DNA of 64,000 nt from Pseudomonas sp. B21-028 (GTDB lineage Bacteria > Pseudomonadota > Gammaproteobacteria > Pseudomonadales > Pseudomonadaceae). Shown one piece after another: positions 44,814 through 55,600 of this stretch; positions within the stretch are counted from its first letter, which is position 1, and each line of letters begins with the position of its first letter. The DNA is taken from assembly GCF_024749045.1 (NCBI RefSeq), contig NZ_CP087184.1:2976001-3040000 (forward strand). Reading direction: 5' to 3'. A model generated the notes under the pieces. That model had not been told where the DNA came from. It saw nothing but the letters and a program-made list of their open reading frames with translations, and did not search any database. Position numbers and translations under genes: made by a program.

Positions 44814-46425
44814 ATTCGAGTCAGAGATCCCGGCAACGGTCTCGCGGGTCTGGCCCGGCCTGGGCCACTGGAATCTGTATTTCATGCTCAAGTTCGCGTT
44901 GCACTGGGGCGGGTACCTGAACGTTCAGGTACTGCCCAATCTGTTGTTCGCGGCCTTTTTGCTGATGCCATTGGGCAGGCGCCTCGACGCCATCGCGCGT
45001 CGTTCGATTGCCGTGCCGGTGGCGGTGGTACTGCTCTATGGCGATACCTGGCTACCCTCGTTGGGTCTGTGGGCAGCGTGGCCTTCGTTGGCGGATCTTT
45101 CTTCTGGCCATCTCCTGGCGCTGGCCGGGCGCCTGATCGACTGGAACCTTTGTGGCTGGCTGCTGGTGCTGGCGGTGGCGTATGCGTATATCCACCCCTG
45201 GTTGCGAATGACCACGTTGAGTCTGGCCGGGCTGGTCTGGTTGAGCTGTACCAGCGTGCTGGCATCGTACCCGAACGACGAAGCGGATGTTTCCCGTAGC
45301 TCCGCGCCGGGGTATACGGCCAGCCGGCCCGACGGGATGGTCGACAGTTACCTCCAGCAGTTCTACGCCGTGCAGGCGGAGCGACGGATGACGTTCAGCC
45401 CGTCGACTGCTGCCGGCCAGCCCTTCGATCTGTTGTTCATCAACATAGATTCCATGGCCTGGGACGATCTGGAACTCAATGGTCTGCGCGAGCACCCGTT
45501 GCTGCGGCAAATGGATGTGTTGTTCGACCGTTTCAACTCGGCCGCCTCCGAGCGAGTGCCGGCCACGCTTCGGCTGTTACGCGCCGGGTGCGGCCAGACG
45601 CCGTTGCGCCAGCTCTATGCGCCCGCGGATGACGCCTGCCTGCTGTTCGATGAACTGGGTAAACAGGGCTTCGTCGGCGAAACCCTGCTCAACCATACGG
45701 GCCGGCAAGAGGGTTTTCTCAACGCGGTGCAGACCCTGGGCTCGGTGCCCGGCCCGGAGACCAATCTCAGTCATTTGCGACCCATGCTGTCGGGGCCGGA
45801 CGGCTCACCGATATTGCGCGATGGCGAGGTGCTGGATCTGTGGTGGAAGCTGCGTCAACAGCAGCCCCAGTCGCGTGTGGCATTGCTCTACAACACGCTG
45901 ACGCTGCACGAGGGAAACCGGATTGTGACGGCTGACGGCGGTACCCGTCGCGCCGACTACAAGGAGCGGGCCCAGGCGCTGCTGGATGACTTGAACGGTT
46001 TTATCGCGCAACTGGAGCAAAGCGGTCGCAGGGTGGTCATGGTGATCATCCCGGATCACGGCGCGGCCTTGCGCGGCGACCGCATGCAGCTCCCCGGCAT
46101 GTATGGAATACCCAGTCCGTCGATTACCCAGGTGCCGGTCGGCATCAAGCTGATCGGCATGGGACGCAATCCTCGCTCCACGCCTTTGCACATTACTGAA
46201 CCGAGCAGCTACCTGGCCTTGGCGCAGATCATCGACCGACTGTATACCGCGCCATCCGGGGCCGAAGACCTGCAACCGGACTGGCAATCGTTACTGGCGC
46301 AACTGATGCAAACCCCTTTGGTGTCCGAGAGTGAAGGGAGTGTCTTGCTGGACTACGCCGCAACGCCTTATGTACGGATCAAGGAGAAAGACGCTTGGCT
46401 ACCTTACCGGTCGGTGACTCCATGA
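44806..46425 (+). CDS. bcsG: Cellulose phosphoethanolamine transferase BcsG
   Basis: The 539-residue protein has an N-terminal membrane domain of about 4-5 helices (residues about 25-165) and a periplasmic alkaline-phosphatase-fold catalytic domain from about 190: FDLLFINIDSMAWDD, SAASERVPATLRLLRAGCGQTPLRQLYAP, VALLYNTLTLHEGNR, VVMVIIPDHGAALRGDRMQLPGMYGIP (DH metal-site motif). BcsG transfers phosphoethanolamine from phosphatidylethanolamine to cellulose. With bcsE and bcsF it defines the E. coli-type cellulose locus; the Wss-type acetylation genes of SBW25 are not present in this window. Confidence 0.92.
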   Translation: MSRFESEIPATVSRVWPGLGHWNLYFMLKFALHWGGYLNVQVLPNLLFAAFLLMPLGRRLDAIARRSIAVPVAVVLLYGDTWLPSLGLWAAWPSLADLSSGHLLALAGRLIDWNLCGWLLVLAVAYAYIHPWLRMTTLSLAGLVWLSCTSVLASYPNDEADVSRSSAPGYTASRPDGMVDSYLQQFYAVQAERRMTFSPSTAAGQPFDLLFINIDSMAWDDLELNGLREHPLLRQMDVLFDRFNSAASERVPATLRLLRAGCGQTPLRQLYAPADDACLLFDELGKQGFVGETLLNHTGRQEGFLNAVQTLGSVPGPETNLSHLRPMLSGPDGSPILRDGEVLDLWWKLRQQQPQSRVALLYNTLTLHEGNRIVTADGGTRRADYKERAQALLDDLNGFIAQLEQSGRRVVMVIIPDHGAALRGDRMQLPGMYGIPSPSITQVPVGIKLIGMGRNPRSTPLHITEPSSYLALAQIIDRLYTAPSGAEDLQPDWQSLLAQLMQTPLVSESEGSVLLDYAATPYVRIKEKDAWLPYRSVTP

Positions 46426-46646
46426 GTACCAGGTACTCGATACGCTCGGAGCGGGCCGATGACATCGCCCGGTTGAAGGCCGAGTTGCAACTGCCGGCCC
46501 TGAAATACATCGATGTGTCGGTTCAGAGGGCGTTGCGACGTGCCTTGCAGCGCTGGCCTTTGCTCGCCGAGTTCGACCAGACGCAATCGCTACCCGGCGT
46601 GCAAGCGGCACCGGTACAGCCTGATCAAACGCAGGTGAGTGCGTGA
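46422..46646 (+). CDS. bcsR: BcsR-type regulator of cellulose synthase assembly
   Basis: A 74-residue protein overlapping bcsG by ATGA and bcsQ by GTGA. The core DDIARLKAELQLPALKYIDVSVQRALRRALQRWPLLAEF is the YhjR/BcsR signature. BcsR pairs with BcsQ and the pair binds the synthase. A longer frame from 46395 exists, but the coupled start at 46422 gives the family N terminus. Confidence 0.87.
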   Translation: MSTRYSIRSERADDIARLKAELQLPALKYIDVSVQRALRRALQRWPLLAEFDQTQSLPGVQAAPVQPDQTQVSA

Positions 46647-47365
46647 CGACTCTGGGTTTGCGCGGGTTGCGCGGCGGCGCTGGCGGCAGCTCATTGCTGG
46701 CGGCGCTTGGATACGCTCTGTACACCCTGGAACAGCGTGTGTTGCTGGTGGATATGTGTGCGGACAACCTGCTGCGCCTGCACTTCAACCTGGCGGTTGC
46801 GCAAACCGGCGGTTGGGCGCGGGCCTGGCTTGACGGCCAGGACTGGAAAAGCGAGTTCTGGGAGGTCGCGCCGAACCTGACTCTGTTGCCTTACGGTCGT
46901 CTTGTCAGGACCGAGCAACAACAGATGGAGCAGGAGCTTCGCCTGCGGCCCGAACGCTGGGCCCATCGCATCGGCGCCCTGGCGGCAAATTTCGACTGGA
47001 TCCTGTTCGATCTGCCCCAGCGTTCGCTCAGGCACGAAAGCGCGGTGTCCTGCCAATTGCAGATCGAGGTGATCGAAGCCGACGCGGCTTGCCATGTCCT
47101 GTTGCAACAGCAGGAAGAGCGCACGGATTACCTGTTGCTCAATCGCTTTGATCCGGCCAGCCAGATCCAGCGCGATCTGATGCTGCTCTGGCGCCAGCAG
47201 TATGATGAGCGGCTGTTGCCGGTGATCGTACACAGTGATGAAGCGATGCGCGAAGCGCTCGCCTGCAAGCAACCAGTGGGCCGTTATGCCCCCCACAGCC
47301 TGGTAGCCCAGGACGTGCTCAGCCTGGCGGTCTGGTGCCGGAGCCAGCAAGGGGCGCCGACATGA
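46643..47365 (+). CDS. bcsQ: BcsQ, ParA/MinD-like ATPase of the cellulose machinery
   Basis: A 240-residue protein starting at GTG 46643, overlapping bcsR. The deviant Walker A is GLRGGAGGSSLL, with Arg and Gly in place of the usual lysines; E. coli BcsQ also has RGG-type residues there. The switch region is LLVDMCADNLLRLHFN, and ILFDLPQRSLRHE, VLLQQQEERTDYLLLNRFDPASQIQRDL and ALACKQPVGRYAPHSLVAQDVLSLAVWC match BcsQ throughout. It works with BcsR to assemble and localise BcsAB at the membrane. Confidence 0.9.
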   Translation: MTTLGLRGLRGGAGGSSLLAALGYALYTLEQRVLLVDMCADNLLRLHFNLAVAQTGGWARAWLDGQDWKSEFWEVAPNLTLLPYGRLVRTEQQQMEQELRLRPERWAHRIGALAANFDWILFDLPQRSLRHESAVSCQLQIEVIEADAACHVLLQQQEERTDYLLLNRFDPASQIQRDLMLLWRQQYDERLLPVIVHSDEAMREALACKQPVGRYAPHSLVAQDVLSLAVWCRSQQGAPT

Positions 47366-49953
47366 TCGCGCGCGGCTTTTCCTACCGGCAGTTGCGTGTT
47401 GAGCACGGTTGTGCGCCGTTGGTTGCGCTTATCCTCGCTTTGTCGGGTGCCTTGGCCTGGTCGGTGTTGCGCCTGGAGTCCGAGGCCTGGCGACGGCTGC
47501 TGGACCAGCGGCAACGCTGGTATCCGCAACTGGCCGACAAGACTCCGAGCCTCGGCGATCCGTTGCGTTACATCCTGCAAACCGTCTGGCTGCTGCTGAT
47601 ACGACCCGTCGCGCCGGCGCAACGCCCGAGCACCTGGGCCTGGTGGTCGCGTGTCGTCGCTTCGTATCGGGTCTTGCGCAGCCGGATGAGGAGGGGGCTT
47701 CAGCAACAGGCCCGACGCATCCGTGATCATTCGCGGGTGAACCAGGGCGTGCACTGGTGGAAAGGCCTGGAACGGCACCGTCAATGGTGGTTGGGCGGTT
47801 TCATGTGCGTACAATTGGTGCTGCTGACGGTGTTGTGCATCACCGAACCGTTCGGCTATCTCGAACAACTGGTCTTCGGGCTCCTGCTCTGGGGCCTGGC
47901 CATGCTGGTGCGAGGCATCCCGGGCCGTTTCGCGACGCTGTTGATGGTGGTGTTGTCCAGCATCGTGTCCTCCCGCTACCTGTGGTGGCGCTTCACCTCG
48001 ACGTTGAACTGGGACCAGCCCCTGGACCTGCTGTGCGGCCTGGCGCTGCTGGCGGCGGAAACCTATTCATGGATCGTGCTGATCTTCGGTTACATCCAGA
48101 CCTGCTGGCCATTGAACCGCAAGCCGGCGCAGCTGCCCGACGATAGCCGAAGCTGGCCCACGGTCGATCTGTTGATTCCCACCTATAACGAGGATCTGTC
48201 GGTGGTGCGAGGTACGGTCTATGCCGCCATGGGCATCGACTGGCCGGAGGAAAAACTGCGTATCCATATCCTCGACGACGGCAAGCGTGAGACCTTCCGC
48301 CGGTTCGCCGCCGAAGTCGGGGTCGGCTATATCGTTCGTCCGGACAATCGCCATGCCAAGGCCGGTAACCTCAATCATGCCTTGGGCCGGATCGACGGCG
48401 AACTGGTCGCGCTGTTCGATTGCGACCATATGCCGGTTCGCTCGTTCCTGCAGCTGACGGTGGGCTGGTTCCTGCGCGATCCGAAACTGGCGTTGGTGCA
48501 GACGCCCCATCACTTTCTGTCCGCCGATCCTTTCGAACGCAACCTTGCGGTGTTTCGCAACAGGCCGAACGAGGGCGAGCTGTTCTATGGCCTGATTCAG
48601 GACGGCAACGATATGTGGAATGCCGCATTCTTCTGCGGTTCCTGTGCGGTGCTGCGTCGTTCGGCGCTGGATGAAATCGGCGGGTTTGCGACGCAGACCG
48701 TGACCGAAGACGCCCACACGGCCTTGCGCTTGCATCGCGCGGGATGGAACTCGGCCTACGTGCGCATTCCCCAGGCGGCAGGTCTGGCTACGGAAAGCCT
48801 GTCCGCTCACATCGGCCAGCGCATTCGCTGGGCCAGGGGCATGGCGCAGATCTTTCGTACCGACAACCCGTTGCTGGGCAAGGGCCTGACGCTGTTCCAG
48901 CGGATCTGCTACGCGAACGCGATGATGCACTTTCTCGCCGGTCTGCCGAGACTGATATTCCTGGTCGCCCCTCTGGCGTTCCTCCTGCTGCATGCCTACA
49001 TCATCTACGCCCCGGCGTTGATGATTCTGTTGTATGTGTTGCCGCCGATGATCCACGCCGGCCTCACCAACTCGCGGATGCAGGGCCGCTTCAGGCAGAC
49101 CTTCTGGGGCGAGGTCTACGAGACCGTCCTGGCCTGGTACATCGCCCGCCCCACCACGGTGGCGCTCTTCAACCCGAATAAAGGCACCTTCAATGTCACC
49201 TCCAAGGGTGGCCTGATGGAGTACGACCGGTTCGACTGGAAGATCGCGCGTCCGTACCTGGTCCTGGCGGGTCTGAATATCCTGGGGTTGGGCTTCGCCT
49301 GCTGGCGTTTCTTCACGGGGCCGGCCAACGAGGTCGGCACGGTGCTGGTGAGCTCCCTGTGGGTGGTCTACAACCTGTTGATCCTGGGCGCGGCGGTGGC
49401 GGTGGCGGCCGAAGCCCGCCAGGTGCGCCAGACCCATCGCGTGCAGACCCGGTTGCCGGTGTCGGTACGCCTGGAGAGTGGCCATTGCTACCCGGGGACG
49501 CTGCTCGACTATTCCGATGGCGGTGTCGGCGTGCAGGTCGATGTGCCGCTGTCGCTGCCGGTCGGTGGGCGTATCGGGTTGCTGATGCAGCGGGACTCCC
49601 GCGAGTTCCTGTTCTCCGGCCAGGTCAGCCGCAGCCACAAGCAATTCATCGGTATCAATTTCGCTGAGCTGTCCACCCGCCAGAAAATCGATTTCGTGCA
49701 GTGCACCTTCGCCCGCGCCGATGCCTGGTTGAACTGGGGTGAGAATTATGTCCCCGACAGGCCTCTGTATAGCCTGATCGACATCTTCAAACTGGGTGCC
49801 AAAGGTTACTTCCAACTCTACGAATACCTGCCGTCGTGGGTCCGGCGCATCGCCGGGCCGCCCCTGCGGCTGGTGGGGTGGCTGTTGAGTTACCTGCCAC
49901 GGATGCCGTCCACCTTCTTTCCATCTACTTCCCGGTCATTGAGTTCCCTATGA
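47362..49953 (+). CDS. bcsA: Cellulose synthase catalytic subunit BcsA
   Basis: From the coupled ATG at 47362 the protein has 863 residues. It has N-terminal helices, a family-2 glycosyltransferase domain and C-terminal helices that form the glucan channel. Catalytic motifs are LDDGK (from residue 304), DCDHMP (from 353), TEDAH (from 448, base Asp450) and QRIRW (from 486). A PilZ domain from about 690 has the cyclic-di-GMP signature (THRVQTRLPVSVRLE ... LDYSDGGVGVQV). It polymerises UDP-glucose and secretes the chain when cyclic-di-GMP is bound. All motifs are intact. Confidence 0.96.
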   Translation: MIARGFSYRQLRVEHGCAPLVALILALSGALAWSVLRLESEAWRRLLDQRQRWYPQLADKTPSLGDPLRYILQTVWLLLIRPVAPAQRPSTWAWWSRVVASYRVLRSRMRRGLQQQARRIRDHSRVNQGVHWWKGLERHRQWWLGGFMCVQLVLLTVLCITEPFGYLEQLVFGLLLWGLAMLVRGIPGRFATLLMVVLSSIVSSRYLWWRFTSTLNWDQPLDLLCGLALLAAETYSWIVLIFGYIQTCWPLNRKPAQLPDDSRSWPTVDLLIPTYNEDLSVVRGTVYAAMGIDWPEEKLRIHILDDGKRETFRRFAAEVGVGYIVRPDNRHAKAGNLNHALGRIDGELVALFDCDHMPVRSFLQLTVGWFLRDPKLALVQTPHHFLSADPFERNLAVFRNRPNEGELFYGLIQDGNDMWNAAFFCGSCAVLRRSALDEIGGFATQTVTEDAHTALRLHRAGWNSAYVRIPQAAGLATESLSAHIGQRIRWARGMAQIFRTDNPLLGKGLTLFQRICYANAMMHFLAGLPRLIFLVAPLAFLLLHAYIIYAPALMILLYVLPPMIHAGLTNSRMQGRFRQTFWGEVYETVLAWYIARPTTVALFNPNKGTFNVTSKGGLMEYDRFDWKIARPYLVLAGLNILGLGFACWRFFTGPANEVGTVLVSSLWVVYNLLILGAAVAVAAEARQVRQTHRVQTRLPVSVRLESGHCYPGTLLDYSDGGVGVQVDVPLSLPVGGRIGLLMQRDSREFLFSGQVSRSHKQFIGINFAELSTRQKIDFVQCTFARADAWLNWGENYVPDRPLYSLIDIFKLGAKGYFQLYEYLPSWVRRIAGPPLRLVGWLLSYLPRMPSTFFPSTSRSLSSL

Positions 49954-52244
49954 GTCGCTATTTCAGTAGATCCCTGGTTGCCGGCATGGTGCTGCTGATG
50001 GTCGGCGGCGCCCAGGCGCAAGGCTCCGTTACGCCGCCCATGAGCGCCACGCCGCCACTCGACGCGACCCCCGCTTGGAGCAATACCTACAACTTCGAGC
50101 AGTTGGGTCATGCCGGCGACAGGCTGCTGCTGGGTATTCATGACAGCGAGCAGATCGAGTTCTCGTTGCGCCGTGACCGGATCGCCAGCGATGCCACGTT
50201 GCGGTTGGAGTACACCCCGTCACCGGCATTGTTGCCGGTGCTTTCACACTTGCGGGTCTACCTCAATGACGTACTCGTCAGTGTGCTGCCCATCGAGAAG
50301 GAGCAGCTCGGGCTCAGGACATTGCGGCAGGTGGCCCTCGATCCACGCCTGATCACGGACTTCAACCGGATACGCCTGGAGTTTGTCGGTCACTACACCG
50401 ATGTCTGCGAAGATCCGGCCAACAATGCGCTGTGGCTCAATGTCGGCGAGCGCAGTGAGGTCGAGCTACGGGAGCAGGCGCTGTCGCTGCAGAACGACCT
50501 GGCCTATTTTCCCCTGCCATTCTCCGACGCACGAGGGCAGGGCAAACCGGTGGTGAGCCTGGTTTTCGCCGAGTCGCCGACCCTGGGTGAGCAGCGTGCG
50601 GCGGGCATCCTGGCCTCTTATTTCGGTATCCGGGCCGACTGGCGAGGGATACGCTTGCCGGTGCTGTTCGATCGCCTGCCCGACAGTGACGGGGTGGATC
50701 CGGCCACGCCTGCCATTGTGTTTGCCACCAACGACCATCGTCCGCCCTTCCTGGCTGACCTGGAGCGGTTCCCAAAGGTCCAGGCACCGGTACTGCAGAT
50801 CATCGACAATCCGCAAGCGCCTTACAGCAAGGTGTTGCTGGTGCTCGGTCGCGACGATGAGGACTTGCTCGTCGCGGCCCGTGCGCTGGCGTTGGGTGGG
50901 GACCTGTTGCGGGGCGCACGGGTAACGGTGGACAAGGTCCAGCAACTCAGGCCCCGGCAACCCTACGATGCGCCCAACTGGGTTCGTACCGATCGTGCGG
51001 TTCGTTTCGCCGAACTTATCAGCTATCCCGAGCAGTTGCAGACCAGCGGGTTGCGGCCGGCACCGATCAATCTCGATCTGAACCTGCCGCCGGACCTGTT
51101 CGTCTGGCGCAGCCAGGGCATTCCCGTGCAGCTCAATTATCGCTATACCCCCAGCTTGGTCACGGATGAGTCGCGGTTGAACATCAACCTCAACAATCAG
51201 TTCATCAGCAGCTTGCCGCTGCCGAGCAGCGATGGTTCGAGGTTGCAGAAGTTCAGGTTGGCGGTGCTGTCCACTGACCCGGCCAATCCCGGCGAGGAGG
51301 TGTTGGTTCCTGCACTGAAAGTCGGCGAGCGCAACAATCTGCGCTTTGACTTCAACTTTGCCAGCACCCTGGGCAGTGCTCAACGCGACCACTGCCAGAC
51401 CACCCTGCCGGCCAGCAACCGGGCGGCCATCGATGAGACCTCGACCCTTGATCTGTCCGGCTTCCACCATTTCATCGCGATGCCGGACCTGAAGGCTTTT
51501 GCTCGCAGCGGCTTTCCGTTCAATCGCATGGCTGATCTGTCGGAAACCCTGGTCGTGGTGCCGCCCCAGGCCGGCGCGGCGCAAATCAGCACATTGTTCG
51601 AAACCCTGGCAACGATCAGCGCGCGTTCGGGTGTGCCGGCGCTGAACCTGCAGTTGTCCTCCGATTGGAACATGGCGGCCCGGACGGATGCCGACCTGCT
51701 GGTGTTGGGGAGGATGGGCGCGGGTGTTGGCGACAGCCCGGACGTGAACCTGATGCTCGATCACCTCAAGGACTGGTTACTGGAACCTTCCAGCCAGGTG
51801 CTCAACGGTTCCTCGGCGCGTGCCGGGCAGCTCAATGATATTCGCAATCAGCCGGCCCACCGGGTCGAAGTCTCGGCTCAGGCGCCGATTGCCGCTTTCG
51901 TTGGCCTCAAGTCACCGTTCCATGAGCAGCGCAGCATTGTCGCGCTGCTGGCCAACAGTGACGAGGATTTCCAACTGCTGCGCGACACGCTCGCCGACAA
52001 CCGGAAGATGGGCGACGTAGCAGGCTCCGTGGCCCTGGTGCGCAGCAGTGGCGTGGAAAGCCGTCAGGTTGGCGAGCAGTATTTCGTCGGACATCTGCCC
52101 TGGTGGTTGTTGCTCTGGTTCCACCTCTCCAATCATCCGGTGTTGCTGGCGGCAACGGTGGTGCTGATCGTGCTGCTCATCGCCTTCATGTTGTGGCGTT
52201 CGCTGAGTTGGATCGCCCGGCGGCGACTGATGGGCCAGGAATGA
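49950..52244 (+). CDS. bcsB: Cellulose synthase periplasmic subunit BcsB
   Basis: A 764-residue protein, with start 49950 overlapping bcsA by ATGA; it has a signal peptide (SLVAGMVLLMVGGAQAQ), two carbohydrate-binding/flavodoxin-like repeats (GHAGDRLLLGIHDSEQIEFSLRRDRIASDATLRLEY; RFAELISYPEQLQTSGLRPAPINLDLNLPPDLF), the RLNINLNNQFISSLPL segment and a C-terminal membrane anchor (HPVLLAATVVLIVLLIAFMLW). It guides the glucan through the periplasm and is essential for BcsA activity. Confidence 0.94.
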   Translation: MSRYFSRSLVAGMVLLMVGGAQAQGSVTPPMSATPPLDATPAWSNTYNFEQLGHAGDRLLLGIHDSEQIEFSLRRDRIASDATLRLEYTPSPALLPVLSHLRVYLNDVLVSVLPIEKEQLGLRTLRQVALDPRLITDFNRIRLEFVGHYTDVCEDPANNALWLNVGERSEVELREQALSLQNDLAYFPLPFSDARGQGKPVVSLVFAESPTLGEQRAAGILASYFGIRADWRGIRLPVLFDRLPDSDGVDPATPAIVFATNDHRPPFLADLERFPKVQAPVLQIIDNPQAPYSKVLLVLGRDDEDLLVAARALALGGDLLRGARVTVDKVQQLRPRQPYDAPNWVRTDRAVRFAELISYPEQLQTSGLRPAPINLDLNLPPDLFVWRSQGIPVQLNYRYTPSLVTDESRLNINLNNQFISSLPLPSSDGSRLQKFRLAVLSTDPANPGEEVLVPALKVGERNNLRFDFNFASTLGSAQRDHCQTTLPASNRAAIDETSTLDLSGFHHFIAMPDLKAFARSGFPFNRMADLSETLVVVPPQAGAAQISTLFETLATISARSGVPALNLQLSSDWNMAARTDADLLVLGRMGAGVGDSPDVNLMLDHLKDWLLEPSSQVLNGSSARAGQLNDIRNQPAHRVEVSAQAPIAAFVGLKSPFHEQRSIVALLANSDEDFQLLRDTLADNRKMGDVAGSVALVRSSGVESRQVGEQYFVGHLPWWLLLWFHLSNHPVLLAATVVLIVLLIAFMLWRSLSWIARRRLMGQE

Positions 52245-52618
52245 TTCGGATGAAGGGTTTCGTTGCGCTGCTGTTGACGCTGGGTATCGTGAACCCGGCG
52301 AGTGCGGCGCAGTGCGGCTGGCCGGCCTGGGAAAGTTACAAGCAGGCGTTGGTGAGCCCTGACGGTCGGGTGATCGATGCGTCCACGGAGCAGCGGATCT
52401 CGACCTCGGAAGGGCAGGGCTACGGCCTGCTCTTCGCGTTGCTGGCCAATGACCGGACGACGGCACAGCGTGAGCGGCTTCATCAGGAACCGCCCGCGCC
52501 CGACGCGTATTACAACCGCTCGCTGCTGCTGTTCGGCCAGGGCTGGGACGAACGGCGTTATCGCTTTGACAAGAACGGACAGTTGCTACCGGTTTGGGCC
52601 CCTGCATGCAAAAAATAA
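52241..52618 (+). pseudogene. bcsZ: BcsZ cellulase with large in-frame internal deletion
   Basis: The frame is intact (125 residues, ATGA overlap with bcsB), but it joins the first ~72 residues of a GH8 endoglucanase (signal peptide; CGWPAWESYKQALVSPDGRVIDASTEQRISTSEGQGYGLLFALLANDR) directly to its last ~50 (APDAYYNRSLLLFGQGWDERRYRFDKNGQLLPVWAPACKK). Full BcsZ is about 370 residues, so roughly 240 are missing; the join is near 52455-52465. The presumed general acid Glu57 remains, but the catalytic base and most of the alpha/alpha barrel are gone. It cannot be an active cellulase, although the signal peptide and reading frame are preserved. It overlaps bcsC by 13 bp. Confidence 0.88.
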
Positions 52619-55600
52619 GCGGATGGGCATTGTTGCTGGGTTGCCTGTGCGGGCCCGCGCTGGGTCAGTCGCTGGGCCAGGTCGATCAGCAACAGCGATT
52701 CCTGGAGCAGATGCGCGTCGGTGAAGCGCTTTATCGCGAAGACCTGGTGCGCGATGCCTTGGCACGGCTGAACCTGATCGCCCCCGACCTGCCGCCGGTG
52801 CTGGTCGCTGGGATCCGCCAGGCGCTGCTGCAAAATGATCAGGCGCGGGCCGGCCTATTGCTGGACAGGTTGCAGCGCCAGGCACCGGACTCCCCGGAAT
52901 TGTTCCAGGCACGAAGCCTGATGAAGCTGCAAAGCGCCAACGGGCAGAAAGATTTACATCAGGCACGGGCGTTGGCGCAGGCAGGGAAAGCACAAGACGC
53001 TGTCGGTGTGTATCGACAACTCTTCGGCGATGCCCCGCCGGACCTTGCCAGCGCCCTGGAGTATTGGCGCGCCCGCGGTGCCATGGCCGGCCAGCAGGCA
53101 CTGGCCATCGAACAGTTGCGGGTGCTGGATCGTCAGTATCCGGGGAACGTAGGGCTGCAAGTGGTGCTTGCCAATCTGCTGTTCGAGCAGAAAAAGGACG
53201 CCGATGGCCTGGCAATCCTGCATCGCCTGGCGAGTGATCCGATGGCGAGCAACGCCGCCGCCGAACAGGAATACAACTATCTGAGCCGTCAGCCGGTCAG
53301 CCCGGCGGGCGTGAAAGGGTGGCAGGACTTTCTCGCCCGCTATCCCGATTCCCCCCTCAATAGCAAAGCCGCCGGGCAACTACAGCTCCAGCAACAGCGA
53401 CTGGCGGACCCGGCATGGCGGGGCGCGGCGAAGCCTCGGCCGTACGTCGACCCCTACTGGAGTCTGCTGCGCCAGGGCGATCAGGCCATGCGGCGCAAAG
53501 ACTGGGTCAGTGCCGAGAAAGCCTACAAGCGGGCCGGCAGAGTGAAGCCGAATGATCCCTGGGCGTTGGTGCGACGGGCTGCCATCGCCCAGGCCAAGGC
53601 GGATGACATTGCTGCCGAGTCCCTGCTGATGCAGGCGCACCGATTGCAACCGGCAAGCGCGCCTGTGACACAAGCGTTGGTGGGTTTCTACCAGGCGCAT
53701 GCACCGCAGAAGCTGGAGGCCTTTCTCGATACGCTGCCGCCTGCCCGGCAGCGTGAATTCGCTGCATTGCGCCAGCGCCTGGTTCTGGCGCGACTGAGTG
53801 CCCAGGCTGATGCGGCCGAAAAAAGGGCTGATTGGGCGCAGGTCAACGACTTACTGATCAAGGCCCGGACGCTTGATCCGAACGATCCGTGGCTGGCCTT
53901 TCGGTTGGCCAAGGCCCAACAGGCGCTGGGGCAGACCGGCGTGGCGGATGACACGTTGCGCCACCTCATGCAGCGTCAGGCCCATAACCCCGAGGCGCTT
54001 TACGCCCATGCCCTGTACCTGTCCGGCAATGGTGCTGACGGGGCGGCACTGGATGAGCTTGGGCGCATTCCGAAATCGGCCTGGAACCAAGGGATGCGCG
54101 ATCTGGATGGCCAGATACGCCGTCGCCAGGCGCTGCAACAGGCCCGACAAATTGCCGAAACGCAATTGGGGTTGATTGAAACCTTGATCGCCCGCGGTCA
54201 GGTGCGTTCGGCGCGGCAGAAGCTGGAGCAACTGACTGAGCCACCCGCAGAGCCTGACTATCAACGACGCCAGGCCAATGCCTGGGCCGCCGTCGGCAAC
54301 GTTGAGAAGGCCGAGGCTTTGTTCACCCAACTGCTGAATTCAACACCGGATGATGCGCTGGCGTATCGCGACGGCGCCCGGCTGATGTCCAAAGAGCAAC
54401 CGCAACGGGCGCTGGATCATTACGCGCGCGCCATGGCAGCGGCGGGATTGCTCACGCCGGCCGAGGCCGATCCGCGGGATGATCGTGCGATGACCCTCGC
54501 CAGCCGGAAGAAAAACGCCGACGATTGGCTGCCAGGCAGCTTGCGCAGTGACGTCGACCGGTTGTATCAGCGGCAGAATCCGACGGTGAATCTCTACCGT
54601 GACTACACCTGGCGCAATGACGACAGCGTACCGGGGCTTTCCGACCTGACCACCCAGACCAGCATCCTGCGCATCGATGCGCCTCTGGGTCAGGGCCAGG
54701 GCTTTGTCCAGGCCGAGAATGTCGATCTGGATGCCGGTCGTTTCGACACCGATGCCGACGGATTGCATCGGCAACGATTCGGTACCTGCGCGATTCGCTT
54801 GCGCAATCGAGCGACGGGTGTGGTGCAGCCCAACGGGTGTTCCGGTGATACGCAAAGCGCGCGCGGCAACGGATTGGCGATCGGTTGGCATGACGATCAC
54901 TGGGCGCTGGATGTCGGTCATTCCCCTGAGGGGTTCGAGGTGTCGAACTGGCTCGGCGGGGTCAGCTTCGCCAGCGACTGGAACACCCTGGGCTGGAAGC
55001 TGACGGCTTCCCGTCGGCCAATGGGCAATTCGCTGCTGTCCTACGCCGGAGCGGTCGACCCGGTAACGGGCATCCGCTGGGGCGGCGTTACCGCCAATGG
55101 CCTGACCCTGGATCTCAGTCACGACACCGGAGGCGTGGACGGTGTCTGGGCCAGTCTCGGCGCCCATTGGCTGCGCGGCGAAAACGTCGCCGACAACCAG
55201 CGGCATTCGGCGACGGCCGGCTATTACTACAAGCTGATCGAGCGTGCCGACGAACAGCTGCGCACCGGCCTGACCGTCATGTACTGGGGTTACGACAAGG
55301 ACCTGAGCGAGTACACCTTGGGGCAGGGCGGTTATTACAGTCCACAGCAATATTACTCGATCGGTGTTCCGCTCAATTACGCCTGGCGCAATGCCGAGTG
55401 GTCGGTGCGACTGGAGAGTTCCCTGGGCTGGTCTTACGCAAAGACCCGCGCCAGTGAACGCTATCCCCTGGAAGGCCAGGCCGCGCAGTGGCTGAGCAGC
55501 GTTGAACAGGCCGGTTTCGACATCGCCGACGACCGCACCAAAAGCGCCAGCGCCAGCAGCGGTGCCAACGTGCGTCTGCAGGGTTTCATTGAACGGCGTC

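Noticed and set aside
48067..49815. 582-codon frame on the minus strand
   Set aside because: It lies wholly inside bcsA, whose catalytic motifs are all present; the antisense product has no recognisable domain.
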